Source: Nephrocerus scutellatus (taxonomy: Eukaryota > Arthropoda > Insecta > Diptera > Pipunculidae). Taken from it: a stretch of DNA of 64,000 bases. The notes below the pieces were generated by a model, which was not told the DNA's origin, did no database searches, and saw only the letters and a program-made list of their open reading frames with translations. This document shows positions 54,291-63,990 of the stretch, in pieces. The position numbers and the translations under genes were made by a program. How positions within the stretch are numbered: position 1 is the first letter of the stretch; each line of letters starts with the position of its first letter. The DNA is taken from assembly GCA_947095585.1 (NCBI GenBank), contig OX352763.1, positions 25,221,462-25,285,461 of the forward strand, read 5' to 3'.

Positions 54291-54800
54291 AATCGATACA
54301 AGTAAATACAAGTACATACTCGATACTTTTGTTTCGATACCAAGTACTTTTGGCATCGATAGTTTTGACTACGATACCAAGTAGTAAAGTTCTTTGATCG
54401 AATGGAAGTTTTGTATCAAGTTGGTTTATCTTGGGTGAAAAATACACGAGTGTTTAAAAAACAAATCTAATGCTCAAGTATTTGGAAACAGAGCTTAAAA
54501 ATGCACAACGACTATCGAATGTGTCACCAGTATCCAAAAAACTTGTACTCAGAACTGAATCACAGATTTCAAGCTAACGACTATAACACTCATGCAGCGG
54601 TTGCTACGGTATTGCACCCTAGGTTCTAAAATATCCAGTTTCAAGACCGCAGTGCCTGTGGAAGTGCGCTTCAGACACTGTAGTAAAACATGATTTGGCT
54701 ATGTCGAGCAGCGATTCGGAAGTTGATAATACAAAAGAAGATTACGATTTCTGGAAACATCACAAGGAACTTGTCATCAATCAGAAGACGTAGAAAGACA
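54291..54800 (+). mobile_element. hAT-type transposase remnant
   Basis: 54291-54420 is rich in GATACTTTT/GATACCAAGTA repeats as in the ends of some insect hAT elements. Downstream reads TELKNAQRLSNVSPVSKKLV (54490-54550), HAAVATVLHPRF then a stop and NIQFQDRSACGSA (54590-54665), and KEDYDFWKHHKELV-like sequence (54737-54775). ATVLHPRF is the block that precedes the C-terminal dimerisation region of zBED-type hAT transposases. No catalytic core remains. Cut off at about 54805 by family C. Confidence 0.5.
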
Positions 54801-54807
54801 AACACTT

Positions 54808-55747
54808 TCCAATGCATTTGACAGAGTCTGGTATCAACCTCTTTTGTCGAAAATGAATGCCTATGAAATTTATAAGACCCTGTTTGTTTGGACTAGTAAC
54901 TACCTTTCTGATCGTTCAATTCAGGTCGTATTGGACGGTTTCAAATCCAGTGTTCACTGTTTAAATTCCGGTGTTCCCCAGGGCTCTGTTTTATCTCCGA
55001 CACTCTCTCTCATTGTCATTAATGATCTCCTATCCGCTACTTCTAATTCGATTCATTCTTTCGCTGACGACAGCACCCTTAGCTTTTCATACGAATTCGC
55101 GCTCTCTCCACGCCCCTATTTATCGCAAGTCGAACTTGACAACGTATATTAAGCACGTTAAATTCTGACCTTGACAACATAACAAGGTGGGGACTACACA
55201 ATAGACTAGAATTTAACGCTTCTGTACTCTAAACGTAATTTAAACCCCCAACCTTTATCCATTAATGGATTTTGCCTCAAAAAACTGAAAAACTCGCAAT
55301 ACTCGGTATGTGCGTCAACCACAAGCTTTGTTAGAATGACCACATATTCGCCATCGCTAAGAAGGCTGCGAAATGTTTAAGTTTTCTTAAACGTTGCAAG
55401 ACGTACTTCACTCCTTCAGATCTGGCTACTATTTACAAGGCATATATTAGTTATTAGCACTAAACTTGAATACAACTGTATTGTCTGGGCAGGTGCTCCC
55501 AAGACCACATTGCATTTACACAACAGAATTCAGAACCGTGCGATAAAACTTATTGGTGACGTAAATATCACAAAAACTATCGAATCGCTTGAACATCGAA
55601 GGAATGTTTCCTACTTGTCACTATTTTATCGCTTTTTCCATAAGCGGTGTTCAAAAGAAATATCCAGATGCATACCGCCCATCCTCCAACCCAACCGAAA
55701 GACCCGTGGCGCAACTCGAGCTCACGGGTCCACCATTAGACCTATCT
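54808..55747 (+). mobile_element. Jockey-like LINE family C, copy 3
   Basis: RT from the AFDRVWYQPLLSKM motif (54814-54860) on. The frame 54844-55152 has WTSNYLSDRSIQVVLDGFKS, LNSGVPQGSVLSPTLSLIVI, NDLLSATSNSIHSF and an intact FADDSTLSFSY catalytic box. After frameshifts come KAAKCLSFLKRC-like sequence, LEYNCIVWAGAPKTTLHLHN, RIQNRAIKLIGDVNITKTIE, SLEHRRNVSYLSLFYRFF and the C-terminal RGATRAHGSTIRP (55460-55745). It stops where an RTE endonuclease on the other strand begins. Sequence relation to copies 1 and 2 is clear at both nucleotide and protein level. Confidence 0.85.
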
Positions 55748-56500
55748 TCGTTGCGAAGGGCAGCCGTGTTGACATGAATCTGATTCACGGATGCAGTCTT
55801 TCGTGATGATGCAATCCGCGCTCGGACCACCATACCAACAAGATAGTAGTCAGAGTCGACGTTGGCATCTCGGTCCGTTCGTACCGTCATAAGGTACGAG
55901 TTGTGGTGGCGGTCTATCTGGTTGCAAGTGGCTCCATCAGTAGATGCTCGTGTGGCTTTGTGGATATTTGTACGCGCAAACCTTGTCATTAGTGTTCTCG
56001 TTGTGCCAATGTACTGCCTGAATACTGGCTCCCTACCTATTTTGGAATTCATATCCCCCAGAATGATTTTGATGATACTGAGGACAGGAATGGAGTTCCC
56101 GTTCGACTGATTCAAAGAATTCTTCTTTTTCATCATCTGGGAAATCCTCTGTAGGTGCGTGAACGTTTATGAGGCTTATGTTCTTAAATTTGCCCCCCAC
56201 GCGAAGGGTGCATAGACGTTCTTTTACTGCTTTAAAGCCGATAACGGTGGGTTTCATTCTTTTGCTGACTAGAAACCCCACCGCGAGCACATGATGTCTT
56301 GCATGACAGCTGTATAGTAAATGTCATATTCTGATTTTTGTAAAACACCATCCCCCGTCCACCGCATCTCATTTGTTACTGTTATGTTATATTTGGACAG
56401 GGTATCGTCTAGCTGCTGTGCTGCTTAAGCTCTATACAATGAAATTTGGACCACGTTGGAAATGTTAATGCTGTGCTTATTGGGCAGCTAACATTTTTCA
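55748..56500 (-). pseudogene. RTE-like LINE endonuclease (APE-type), broken
   Basis: Minus strand. From about 56490: SLYRA, QQLDDTLSKYNITVTNEMRW, TGDGVLQKSEYDIYYTA (56320-56430, a Glu-containing start of the EEP endonuclease), then 56290-56033: VGFLVSKRMKPTVIGFKAV, ERLCTLRVGGKFKNISLINV, HAPTEDFPDDEKEEFFESVE, then after a shift ILGDMNSKIGREPVFRQYIG (catalytic Asp and Asn), TRASTDGATCNQIDRHHNS where NQIDH is expected, and NVDSDYYLVGMVVRARI with SDY in place of the catalytic SDH. The protein would nick target DNA. It breaks off in the linker at 55748, against family C. Two frameshifts and a lost final histidine show it is dead. Confidence 0.85.
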
Positions 56501-57689
56501 TTGAGCCAGTGTCCATAGCGCCTGCCTTCTTTGCTACTCTGCTACTTTTAATTTTTTAAATTGAATAAATTATATTGGACCTGCGAGAGAATCGGACTCC
56601 GGTTGCTGGAGGGAAATGAGGAGAAAAATTCAAGCAAATGCTTTTGTTAATTCTACTGTTACTGAGTCAAGTGCGAGTGAGTAAAAGAAAAAAAACTGTT
56701 ACACGAACCAAATTAGTCTAAAACCTACAAAAAAGAATCTAGAACAACCCTAACTAAAAAATTTAAAGTGATTGGGCACTTTGTTCGTGAGCTGCATGCA
56801 CCATTAGAGCATTTGGAGACCACAATACAGACGGGTAAAGTTATGTGGAGCTACGAGTACTGCTGTGCTGTTCTACGTGAGTTCTATTTCTTGTTTACCA
56901 GTTTTCTTATTACCAGTTTCAGCAATTCTTCTGATAAGCAGGTCAAATTACTCTCGAAAGTAACATCGGGCACCAGGCTCATCCTCAATCAGGGATTCAT
57001 TCGTGGAATTGCTATTTCCGCAACACCAATTTTGTTTCTTCAGTCTTTGTTTGCGTCACAAAAAGTTTTCCAGTAAACAAACAACAACAACAAATGGTAT
57101 ATGAATACGAAAATTCTGTCTTGAACATGGAATGCCACAATCGATATAATTGTCAACTGGAATGAGTGAGCGTAACCAAGCTCCTCGTCATTGTCATCGT
57201 TATATTAGCTGCTATTCAGCTAGCAACCCTCAGCACAAAATACACTGAAAAACATCAAAAGCAGAAACGACAGCACAGGAAACACAAACACTGTGGATAG
57301 CAGGAGAGAATAATAATTGCAAAAGCATAAGGATAGTGCCGACAGATGAGTGAAACAGCCAAACAGTGACAGGACATGCAACGAATAGACCAAACCAAAC
57401 ACAAACGGATATACGGAGTATTAGGAGAATTATGACTGGACGGAAACCATGAAGACTTTTTCTTGTTCCCCTATAACCGCGTAATAAGATACAGAGAGAA
57501 AAAACCAAACTTCCGATTATATAAAAACAACATTTTCCCCCTTGGTGTGATTGCGATGTTTCGATTGCGGCTTTAATTCTGCGGTTTACTTTTGAAAAAA
57601 AAAAAAAAACGGGCAGAAGATGTAGCATAGCCATTTTGGGTTCGTTTTCATAAAGTTTATGGAACCCTGTAGTGTGTAGTACATTGAAG
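56501..57689. other. AT-rich spacer, nothing firmly recognised
   Basis: Two chance-like frames (102 codons at 56768-57076 and 134 codons on the minus strand at 57230-57634) show no domain. Confidence 0.35.
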
Positions 57690-57699
57690 TATTTTTGGA

Positions 57700-57815
57700 C
57701 GGACGGAAGTTACAGAATTTTTGTACTTGCAGAAGGTTCGTACTTCGAATCCCAGAAAAACAAGAAAAAGTTTTTTTTCGGTTCATTCCGTGAATGTCTG
57801 ACAAACGTCCGAGCT
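57700..57815 (+). mobile_element. tRNA-derived SINE, copy 8 (head fragment)
   Basis: GCAGAAGGTTCGTACTTCG, AATCCCAGAAAAACAAGAAA carries a good B box (GGTTCGTACTTCGAATCCC), then CGTGAATGTCTGACAAACGT, CCGAG, after which the SINE breaks off. The start of the head is unrecognisable. Confidence 0.75.
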
Positions 57816-57881
57816 CCAAGGGCTGTACGTTCTTACAGAGATTTGCAGGTTCTGTATGTTAGGAAATACAGACATAGATTG

Positions 57882-58012
57882 CTCCGGTGACGCTCGCCGG
57901 TCACACAGCGCTATTTCTCCTCTTCTCCTTTCGTTACAATTTTAAAAGATTGTTTGTTTTGCGTTTTACTTTCAGGTTTTCGTTTTATTTTCAGTTTCTT
58001 GATTTCCTAAAT
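57882..58012 (-). repeat. Dispersed repeat shared with 38.8-38.9 kb
   Basis: Minus-strand reading gives TTGTAACGAAAGGAGAAGAG and ends GACCGGCGAGCGTCACC, matching 38882-38940. Single partial copy here. Confidence 0.65.
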
Positions 58013-58047
58013 AATACAACGTCATTTTGATCATATGTTTGATACTT

Positions 58048-58096
58048 AATAATAATAATAATATTCGGCGCGACAGACCATTGCGGTCCAAGGCCT
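58048..58096 (-). mobile_element. tRNA-derived SINE, copy 9 (tail scrap)
   Basis: AATAATAATAATAATATTCG, GCGCGACAGACCATTGCGG, TCCAAGGCCT is the extreme 3' end of the SINE on the minus strand. Confidence 0.85.
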
Positions 58097-58260
58097 CTTT
58101 TAATACTTAATACGATGACTTTATCATGCAAAATACTACGAATTACGAACAAAATAATACGAACTATAATCTATAACTACTGTGAGCTGGTATTACATGG
58201 ACTCATTCAGGGGAAATCGGAGTAGTGGTCGAAGTCGAAGCAGTCAAAGCTTCTAATGGC

Positions 58261-58597
58261 TTAAGGGCCCAGCCCATAGAATCCGTTGCGTCAATAGCGG
58301 CGACGTATTCGATGACGTTGCCGTATGCGCAAAGAGGTGACCCAATAAATACGTTGTCGTCATACATGCAAACAAAAACAAAAGCCAAAATAAACTTCAA
58401 GCTACCTTAGAGAGAACACTGTCAAAGCATTTGCCGGAGAGAAAAGTTGAAAGTTGGTCAACTTTTTGCGTCGCTTCCGTCACATGCTTTTCCTATGGGT
58501 CACTTCCCATAAGAATACGTATATGTATTTCGTTGATCTGTCAGTTGCATACATCGCACCAACGTACGCAACGGATTCTATGGGCTGGCCCCTTTAA
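58261..58597. repeat. Inverted repeat pair, about 31-bp arms, 274-bp loop
   Basis: Arm 1 (58261-58291) TTAAGGGCCCAGCCCATAGA...GTTGCGT and arm 2 (58566-58597) ACGCAACGGATTCTATGGGC...CCTTTAA are near-perfect reverse complements with one small indel. The loop holds no recognised element. It could be a fold-back/MITE-like element or a chance relic. Confidence 0.8.
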
Positions 58598-59529
58598 TGG
58601 TTCGAAACGAACGGGTGCCACGGAACCGAGTGCTTGAAGGGACCTCGGTTTAACGGGAGAGTGTTTTGAGTTGTCAGTAAATACAACGTGGACAAAACAG
58701 AAGCACTTATTGATGACGAACGGCGGATTGTCTGGGACGTTCCTGTAGAATAGGAGCTAGCAAATACAATGTGGTTAGAACAGAGGTGATTGTTAGACTA
58801 CCAAAAAAATAATAATTCGCGTTCGTAATGAACTACAAGAGTTGAGAATTTGTGTGGAAGATGCACGGTGTGAAATCGGCTTTTTCCCAATGGAAAACTA
58901 TCAAAGGGGTACGGTTCGGTATAGCTAGCTAGTATAACGTGGTCAGGCTAGAGGTTAGACTATAATTTGATGAAAAGTGTTTGTTCGTAACAAATGGTGG
59001 TTAGCCGAAGCCTACCATAAAAACTTTTCTATATACAGCAGAATTCTCTACTGACTTATTTGGATTTTTCTGCCCAATATCGTCTCTTATTTCTTTTAAC
59101 CTTCTGGAAAGTATATTATTATGAGCGAAAAATATAGTAAATATGGTACGCATATATTCTAAGTATAATAACTTCTATATGGTTTTAATGCTGAGCTTCT
59201 TTAAGACAATATTGAGTGAGAAATGTATCCTTTAGTTTTATTTCTTAAAAAAAAAAAACAAGTTTCTGGTTGGGTTTGATATGTGCATGGGATTCGAACA
59301 CATCACCCAGTGATTTGTCGGCGGTGGTCTAGCCTTTTATTCTTCCGTTGTACATGGGTTCTATATTGCAAACATTAATTCGATAGTCTTATTTATGTCT
59401 GTGTTTTTGGTTGCCTTTGTTTCATATTAGCATGATTATGCGGTACTATATTTTGATATTTGGTAACTTTCATACATACGTTAATTATTTTATACTATAT
59501 TTGTATGACTATTGTTATTTTATATTATA
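58598..59529. other. AT-rich spacer, nothing recognised
   Basis: No family signature found. Confidence 0.35.
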
Positions 59530-60001
59530 CTAGCAGAAATACCCGGCGTTTCCCGGCTGCCCCATCCCACTGACCACCACCAAGTTAACACCCGTCCACT
59601 GACACTACACTCACTGACCTCCCGCACACTGACCCCCCGCCATCTGACCCCCAGCCCACGGACCTCTGACCTCAGATGACCACGCACTCACAGACCACCC
59701 CCACCCACAGAAGTCACACCAACTGACCAACCCACCAACTAACCATCTCACCAGCCCAGAAAACTATAGAATAAGTTTGAACGCGATTGGTTCATTAAAA
59801 CATGCAATTTGTAGAAACAAAAAAAAAATCTTATGGAGACCCTTTGACTTAGGAGTCTGACCACTTTCAAAATATGCCTATTAAGTGCCTATTATGGTAG
59901 AAAACCCATATACAAAGTTAGAACGCGATCGGTTGAAGGGTTGGGCAGTCCATAGCGGACATACATACATACATACAAAGTTTCACTTTTATATATATAG
60001 A
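59530..60001 (-). mobile_element. Helitron-like nonautonomous element 2
   Basis: Minus strand: starts TCTATATATATAAAAGTGAA, then CTTTGTATGTATGTATGTAT, GTCCGCTATGGACTGCC, and ends GGCAGCCGGGAAACGCCGGG, TATTTCTG, CTAG, followed by T. The end contains the GAAACGCCGG motif shared with element 1 and a short CCGG-based stem before CTAG, as in Helitrons. The interior at 59568-59760 is an ACTGACC/CCCCAC-rich irregular tandem run on the plus strand. No coding sequence. Confidence 0.68.
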
Positions 60002-60121
60002 CATATATATATTATATATATAGACATATAGTCAATTAAATCAACTTCGTTACAACCGGAGATTACAAAAAACACAGTGCTGATATACGCTTAGGTTAGG
60101 CGGTTGCTCAGCTTGCATGGC

Positions 60122-61410
60122 CTTTTTTTTTTTTTTTTTAAAGGACGGCAAAAAGTTGGGCTATGCCCTTTATTAAAATTAAAAATTAAAAATTCGAAGG
60201 AGCTGAATTACAATGTATCACAATCCTCACGTTTGTAGCCGGTTTCAGATTATTTTCTCAGAATTATCTCTGATTCATTGAAAAAGCAATACGAAAAAAC
60301 GAACACGAAACTAAAACGACGCGAGTCCAAATACTTTTATCAGTGAATCATGGTCAGGGAAAACTACAAAAAAACTTGACCAAGAAAATATTACAAAATA
60401 AACAACAAATATTATAAATAATACAAAAAATACAATCAATAATAATTTTATTGTTATATAATAAAATAAAAATAAAATAAAATCGTATCCTCTAATGAAC
60501 ACTACGGTCGTCCTTCAGGAAGTTGTTGACAGCTATTTTGAAGGATTCAGGAAATACGGAGTCGACCAATTGATTCCACATCGAAGTCACTCTCGGATAA
60601 AAGGACGATTTGAAGTGTTGGGTTCTACATGAGAACGGTTTTAAGGCAAATCTATGTTGATTAGACCTCAAACGAGTGTTAACGTTGCTGACAAAAGGAC
60701 CTGGGAATAGAGAACGGGTTTCTGAAGAACATTTATCGTTGCTTAATTTGTAGAAAACAGATAAAGCTCCAACATTACGTCTATGCTCCAAAGAATCAAG
60801 AGATGAAGTAATGGTTACATCATTTATCAAACGGATAACTCTATTTTGAATTCCATCAAGATGAACCAAATGAGATCTTGGAGCCCCACCCCAAACAAAT
60901 GAATTAAATTCCAAAATTGGTCTAACATAAGATTTATATAATCTAAATACTTCAGAGGTGCTGAAGTAAAAGTTACAACGTCTTATAAAGCCCAAGCATT
61001 GGCTCGCTCTTTTTGAGATTTTATAAATATGTTCCTTCCAGGAAAGTTCACTAGAAACTTTCAAACCTACCATCTTTAGTGAAACTGATCTCGCAATAGT
61101 GGCACCATTAATTACTGGTGCTACGTAATGTTGAATTGCCTTTTGAGAAAAAAGACAAGACTGGAATTTATCTGGGTTAAATTCCACCCTATTAGATCTT
61201 CCCCAATCAAGAATAACAGAATTGTCGAATTCATTAAGAATAATGTAGGCGATAAGGATGACCCTTGAGGAACGCCAGCATTGATCTCATGCGAAGATGA
61301 GGAAAAACCATTCAATACCACTTTTATTTTGCGGTTCCATAAATAATCCTTAATCCATGTAATGAGAGAAGGGTGTAAGTTGAGCGCACGAATCTTATTA
61401 CAAGAAACCT
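60122..61410 (-). mobile_element. Jockey-like LINE family C', 5'-truncated, with poly-A tail
   Basis: Minus-strand element from about 61410 to the T run at 60123-60139 (its poly-A tail). 61410-61200: SLITWIKDYLWNRKIKVVLN, GFSSSSHEINAGVPQGSSLS, PTLFL, then a deletion that removes the ND/FADD catalytic region and joins to the WNLTQINSSL thumb in a shifted frame. A roughly 350-bp 3' UTR follows the coding end at 60492. A short AAAAT-rich stretch lies at 60430-60480. Confidence 0.85.
60492..61187 (-). pseudogene. Family C' pol C-terminal frame, 231 codons open
   Basis: Longest open frame with clear homology in the window. EFNPDKFQSCLFSQKAIQHY (thumb), SLKMVGLKVSSELSWKEHIY, KRASQCLGFIRRCNFYFSTS, YKSYVRPILEFNSFVWGGAP, HLDGIQNRVIRLINDVTITS, SLDSLEHRRNVGALSVFYKL, TRLRSNQHRFALKPFSCRTQ and FYPRVTSMWNQLVDSVFPES, ending at RSVH. 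These are the post-RT motifs of Jockey-type pols also seen in C copies 2 and 3. The catalytic palm is deleted upstream (see the element entry), so only a C-terminal remnant survives. Lack of internal stops suggests this is a relatively young copy. Confidence 0.88.
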
Positions 61411-61469
61411 GGATATATGGTAATCGCCAACGGAGAATTTTTTACTGAAAGGAGTAAAGGGAACTTAGA

Positions 61470-61592
61470 GTAAAGAGGGCTGCCTAACTGGATAAAATTG
61501 GCTGGAAATCGGAAACAGTGAAGAGATTTTTTCTGAGAGCCCTAGACTCGGCCTTGATTGTAGAACAAAAGACAAAGAAGAAGATCATCTTC
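61470..61592 (+). mobile_element. 3' end scrap of an RTE family B relative
   Basis: PNWIKLAGNRKQ then RDFF, followed by nucleotide sequence ending CTTGATTGTAGAACAAAAGA, CAAAGAAGAAGA. It parallels QNWMTSAQNRDQWRDFL and the terminal block of family B, but with an AAGAAG-type tail in place of TGATGA. Confidence 0.5.
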
Positions 61593-62224
61593 TTCCCGAA
61601 ACTATGTAATGTAGATCAGTGTACCTTACATTTAACTGTTGACAATTCCTAACCAATCGACATATTTCAAGTGTTTTTGGCTCTAGTTTGATCGCCAGCT
61701 TTTAATGGTTAATATTGACTCATAACAAGTTTGTCTTCAAATGGCATTAACATGACAACGTTACTGGCAAGAATATTCCAGTTTTAACTCAAAGTCAATC
61801 TTTCGTTTTGTACAATCTCTTTTTAACCTCTGAATGTCACCTATGTTTGTAGAAAGGCTTTCCATTTAAGTGTTAAAAAATGTTTGAAAATTGCTGTCGA
61901 AAATTTCCTAAGAAAACAAGAACCGCGCCATATTTTGGAAGGTGTCGGGACCTTGGTGAATGTTCATTTTTGAACATTTGAGCTAACTCACTGGAAGTGT
62001 GGGTAGCGAAGCGCCTCGAACACCATTTCCTCAGTTATTTTTGGTTACAAAATATACATGGCTGTCCTTTCATCGATTTATCCAGGACCATTTAGTATAC
62101 CTTCCTGAATTTTTTTTACTGGTGTTTGATATTCCTAGATTGCTCAATTTTGAAAAAGGATCGGATTGCTACAAAAACCAAACGGATGAACCGACATTTT
62201 TCATCGGTATTATTGTAAGCCCGA
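61593..62224. other. AT-rich spacer, nothing recognised
   Basis: A 116-codon plus-strand frame (61999-62349) runs into repeat D and shows no domain. Confidence 0.35.
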
Positions 62225-62490
62225 AGTGCGAAGCTTATAATGAAGGCAAAGGAATTTTTTTCAGCGTGCGAGTGTTTGTTTGTCTGTTTGTCCACTCGTA
62301 TATCTCGACTTCTACCAGCCAGAATTTGATGAGACTTGTTTCAAAATAATTGTTTAGCGCTCGAATTGTGATATTGTAATTTTGAAATATTTTTTTTAAT
62401 CATAAGGGTAGTTTTAGAAGGAAAAATATAAAAAGCGGAATTTTTCGGTCATAACTCTTTTTCAAGTCTTTAGACTAAATTATATGTATG
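62225..62490 (+). mobile_element. Unclassified element D, copy 3 (5' half)
   Basis: GTGCGAAGCTTATAATGAAG, TTTTTTTCAGCGTGCGAGTG, CTCGTATATCTCGACTTCTA, CCAGCCAGAATTTGATGAGA, TTGTTTAGCGCTCG and a CATAAGGGTAGTTTTAG block follow the order of D copies 1 and 2. Diverged and lacking the 3' half. Confidence 0.65.
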
Positions 62491-62514
62491 CATTTCGGAA
62501 TTGTTGCTAGCAGC

Positions 62515-63775
62515 TTTACTTTAACTACTCCTGCAGCATAAAGCAACAACCAGTTGTTTTTATCTCCCTCTATTCACAGCACGATGCCTTAGCTGTGTGA
62601 AATTCTGGGACTGTGCTTCCGTCAAAATAGTTGACCTCCATGTTGTTCTAGGCCTACAAACTCGCCTTGCACCTTGAGGTTTCTATTCAAAGCACTGCTT
62701 CGCTATGTTGTCGTCTAGTTACCCCAGTGTGGTGTGCCAAATCCAGCGCCATTTCTTTTGCTTGATGTTCACAACCACTTTTGTTTGTCCAGTCATAAGC
62801 CCCTGTTAATTGTTGAAAATCACCTTGCACCTTGAGGATTCTATTCAAAGCACTGCTTCGGGATGTTGTCGTATGGTTACCCCAGTGTGTACCAAATCCA
62901 GCTCCATTTCCTTTGCTTGTTGTTCACATCCACTTTTGTTTGTCTAGTCCTAAGCCCCTGTTCATTATTGGAAAATCATTTGTGGACAGCACATCTTTTG
63001 TATATAACGCAGACAACAATTTACGAAAGCCTATAACCTGCTACAGATCTTGTCAGAACATTCCCACGTTATAGCAGGACGGATTGAACTTGGTACGTAA
63101 CGATACTTTGCTGGAGTTCTTCCACACTGGACAAATGCATTTCTGGCTTTATTTATTCTATTGTCGTCGTCCAGGTTCGATCCACCATCGAGTGACACAA
63201 AACTACCCAGTTTCATAGCCTCCTCTCGTGCCTCAGAGTAAGGTGCTGTTATTGGTTTCAGCTAATGTGCATTATTTGTGTCTTTTTGACATTAAACCTT
63301 AAGCCAGTCATCACCCCATTCTGTTAGAGTAATTGACACATTCGGTTAAGGGCACCAGTATTGTTTGCTAGGAAAGCAATTTCGTGAGCGTAGTCGAAAT
63401 AGCTTAACTTATCAAAGGGACTTCATTGGTTACCAAGTGCTTCGTTGTATCGCAAGTAAGAAAAAAGTCGGCAACAAAATATCTCCTTGTCGCTTTAAAG
63501 GCATCGGAAACTTGACCGTTGTGCAAACCAAAACAGCTTGCGTTGTTGTACGACATTTTAATAGTAGCAGACATTTTGTCAGGAATGCCTCTTACAGGAA
63601 GCGATCTCCAGATGCAGTCGTGACTTATACGATCGAAGGTCTTACCAAAGTCGACGAACATCAGGTACAGCGTTGATTGGTACTCGTCTGATTGTTCCAA
63701 AATGATTCGCAAGGTGATATGATCGACCGCTATAAAAACTCGCTTGATGTCTCTTAAGGGAAGACTCGATCCTCG
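62515..63775 (-). mobile_element. RTE-like LINE family E, copy 2, with internal duplication
   Basis: Minus strand. 63404-63712: LRIILEQSDEYQSTLYLMF-like start, VDFGKTFDRISHDCIWRSL, SYNNASCFGLHNGQVSDAF; then a shifted SYFDYAHEIAFLANNTGALN in which YADD reads YAHE, FNVKKTQIMHIS, and 63031-63216: LGSFVSLDGGSNLDDDNRIN, KARNAFVQCGRTP. Next the KQRKWSWIWYTLG block (about 62900-62930), present twice because of a tandem duplication, and near 62520-62664 CRPRTTWRSTILTEAQSQNF and NRGR.KQLVVALCCRSS, the C-terminal end typical of RTE pols. Catalytic Asp pair lost; frameshifts and stops throughout. Confidence 0.82.
62664..62975 (-). repeat. 158-bp tandem duplication inside RTE copy E2
   Basis: CACCTTGAGGTTTCTATTCA...TTGTTGAAAATC (62664-62821) and CACCTTGAGGATTCTATTCA...TATTGGAAAATC (62822-62975) are direct copies about 90 percent alike. 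The unit encodes the WIGHTLRK-like module on the minus strand. Confidence 0.92.
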
Positions 63776-63925
63776 ACTTTATTCCATGGAGGATAATATT
63801 TGTCATTAATTATGGGAAAACAAACAAAACGGTGTTACCACATCTGTTATTGCAATTCATGAGATCGAATTTCTTTGGTAACTAGACAGTAACTCCGTCC
63901 TTTCATTGCATGGGAAAAGTTTCGT
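63776..63925. other. Spacer
   Basis: Nothing recognised. Confidence 0.3.
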
Positions 63926-63932
63926 ATTCCAA

Positions 63933-63990
63933 ACAGCCTAAATTACAACTACCATATGGCGAGCTGGGAAGCTCTGCTTTTCTATCTTCT
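63933..63990 (+). mobile_element. Unclassified element D, 3' end with hairpin
   Basis: CCTAAATTACAACTACCATA, TGGCGAGCTGGGAAGCTCTG, CTTTTCTATCTTC matches the 3' terminus of D copy 1 (AATTACAACTATCCATTTGG, CGAGCTCAGAAGCTCGC, TTTACTATCTTA). The stem GAGCT/AGCTC is kept while the spacer changed. Confidence 0.72.

Noticed and set aside
56768..57076. 102-codon plus-strand open frame
   Set aside because: No domain recognised and no neighbouring coding signal.
57230..57634. 134-codon minus-strand hydrophobic open frame
   Set aside because: Looks membrane-like only because of T-rich strand composition; ends near an A/T homopolymer and has no homology I recognise.
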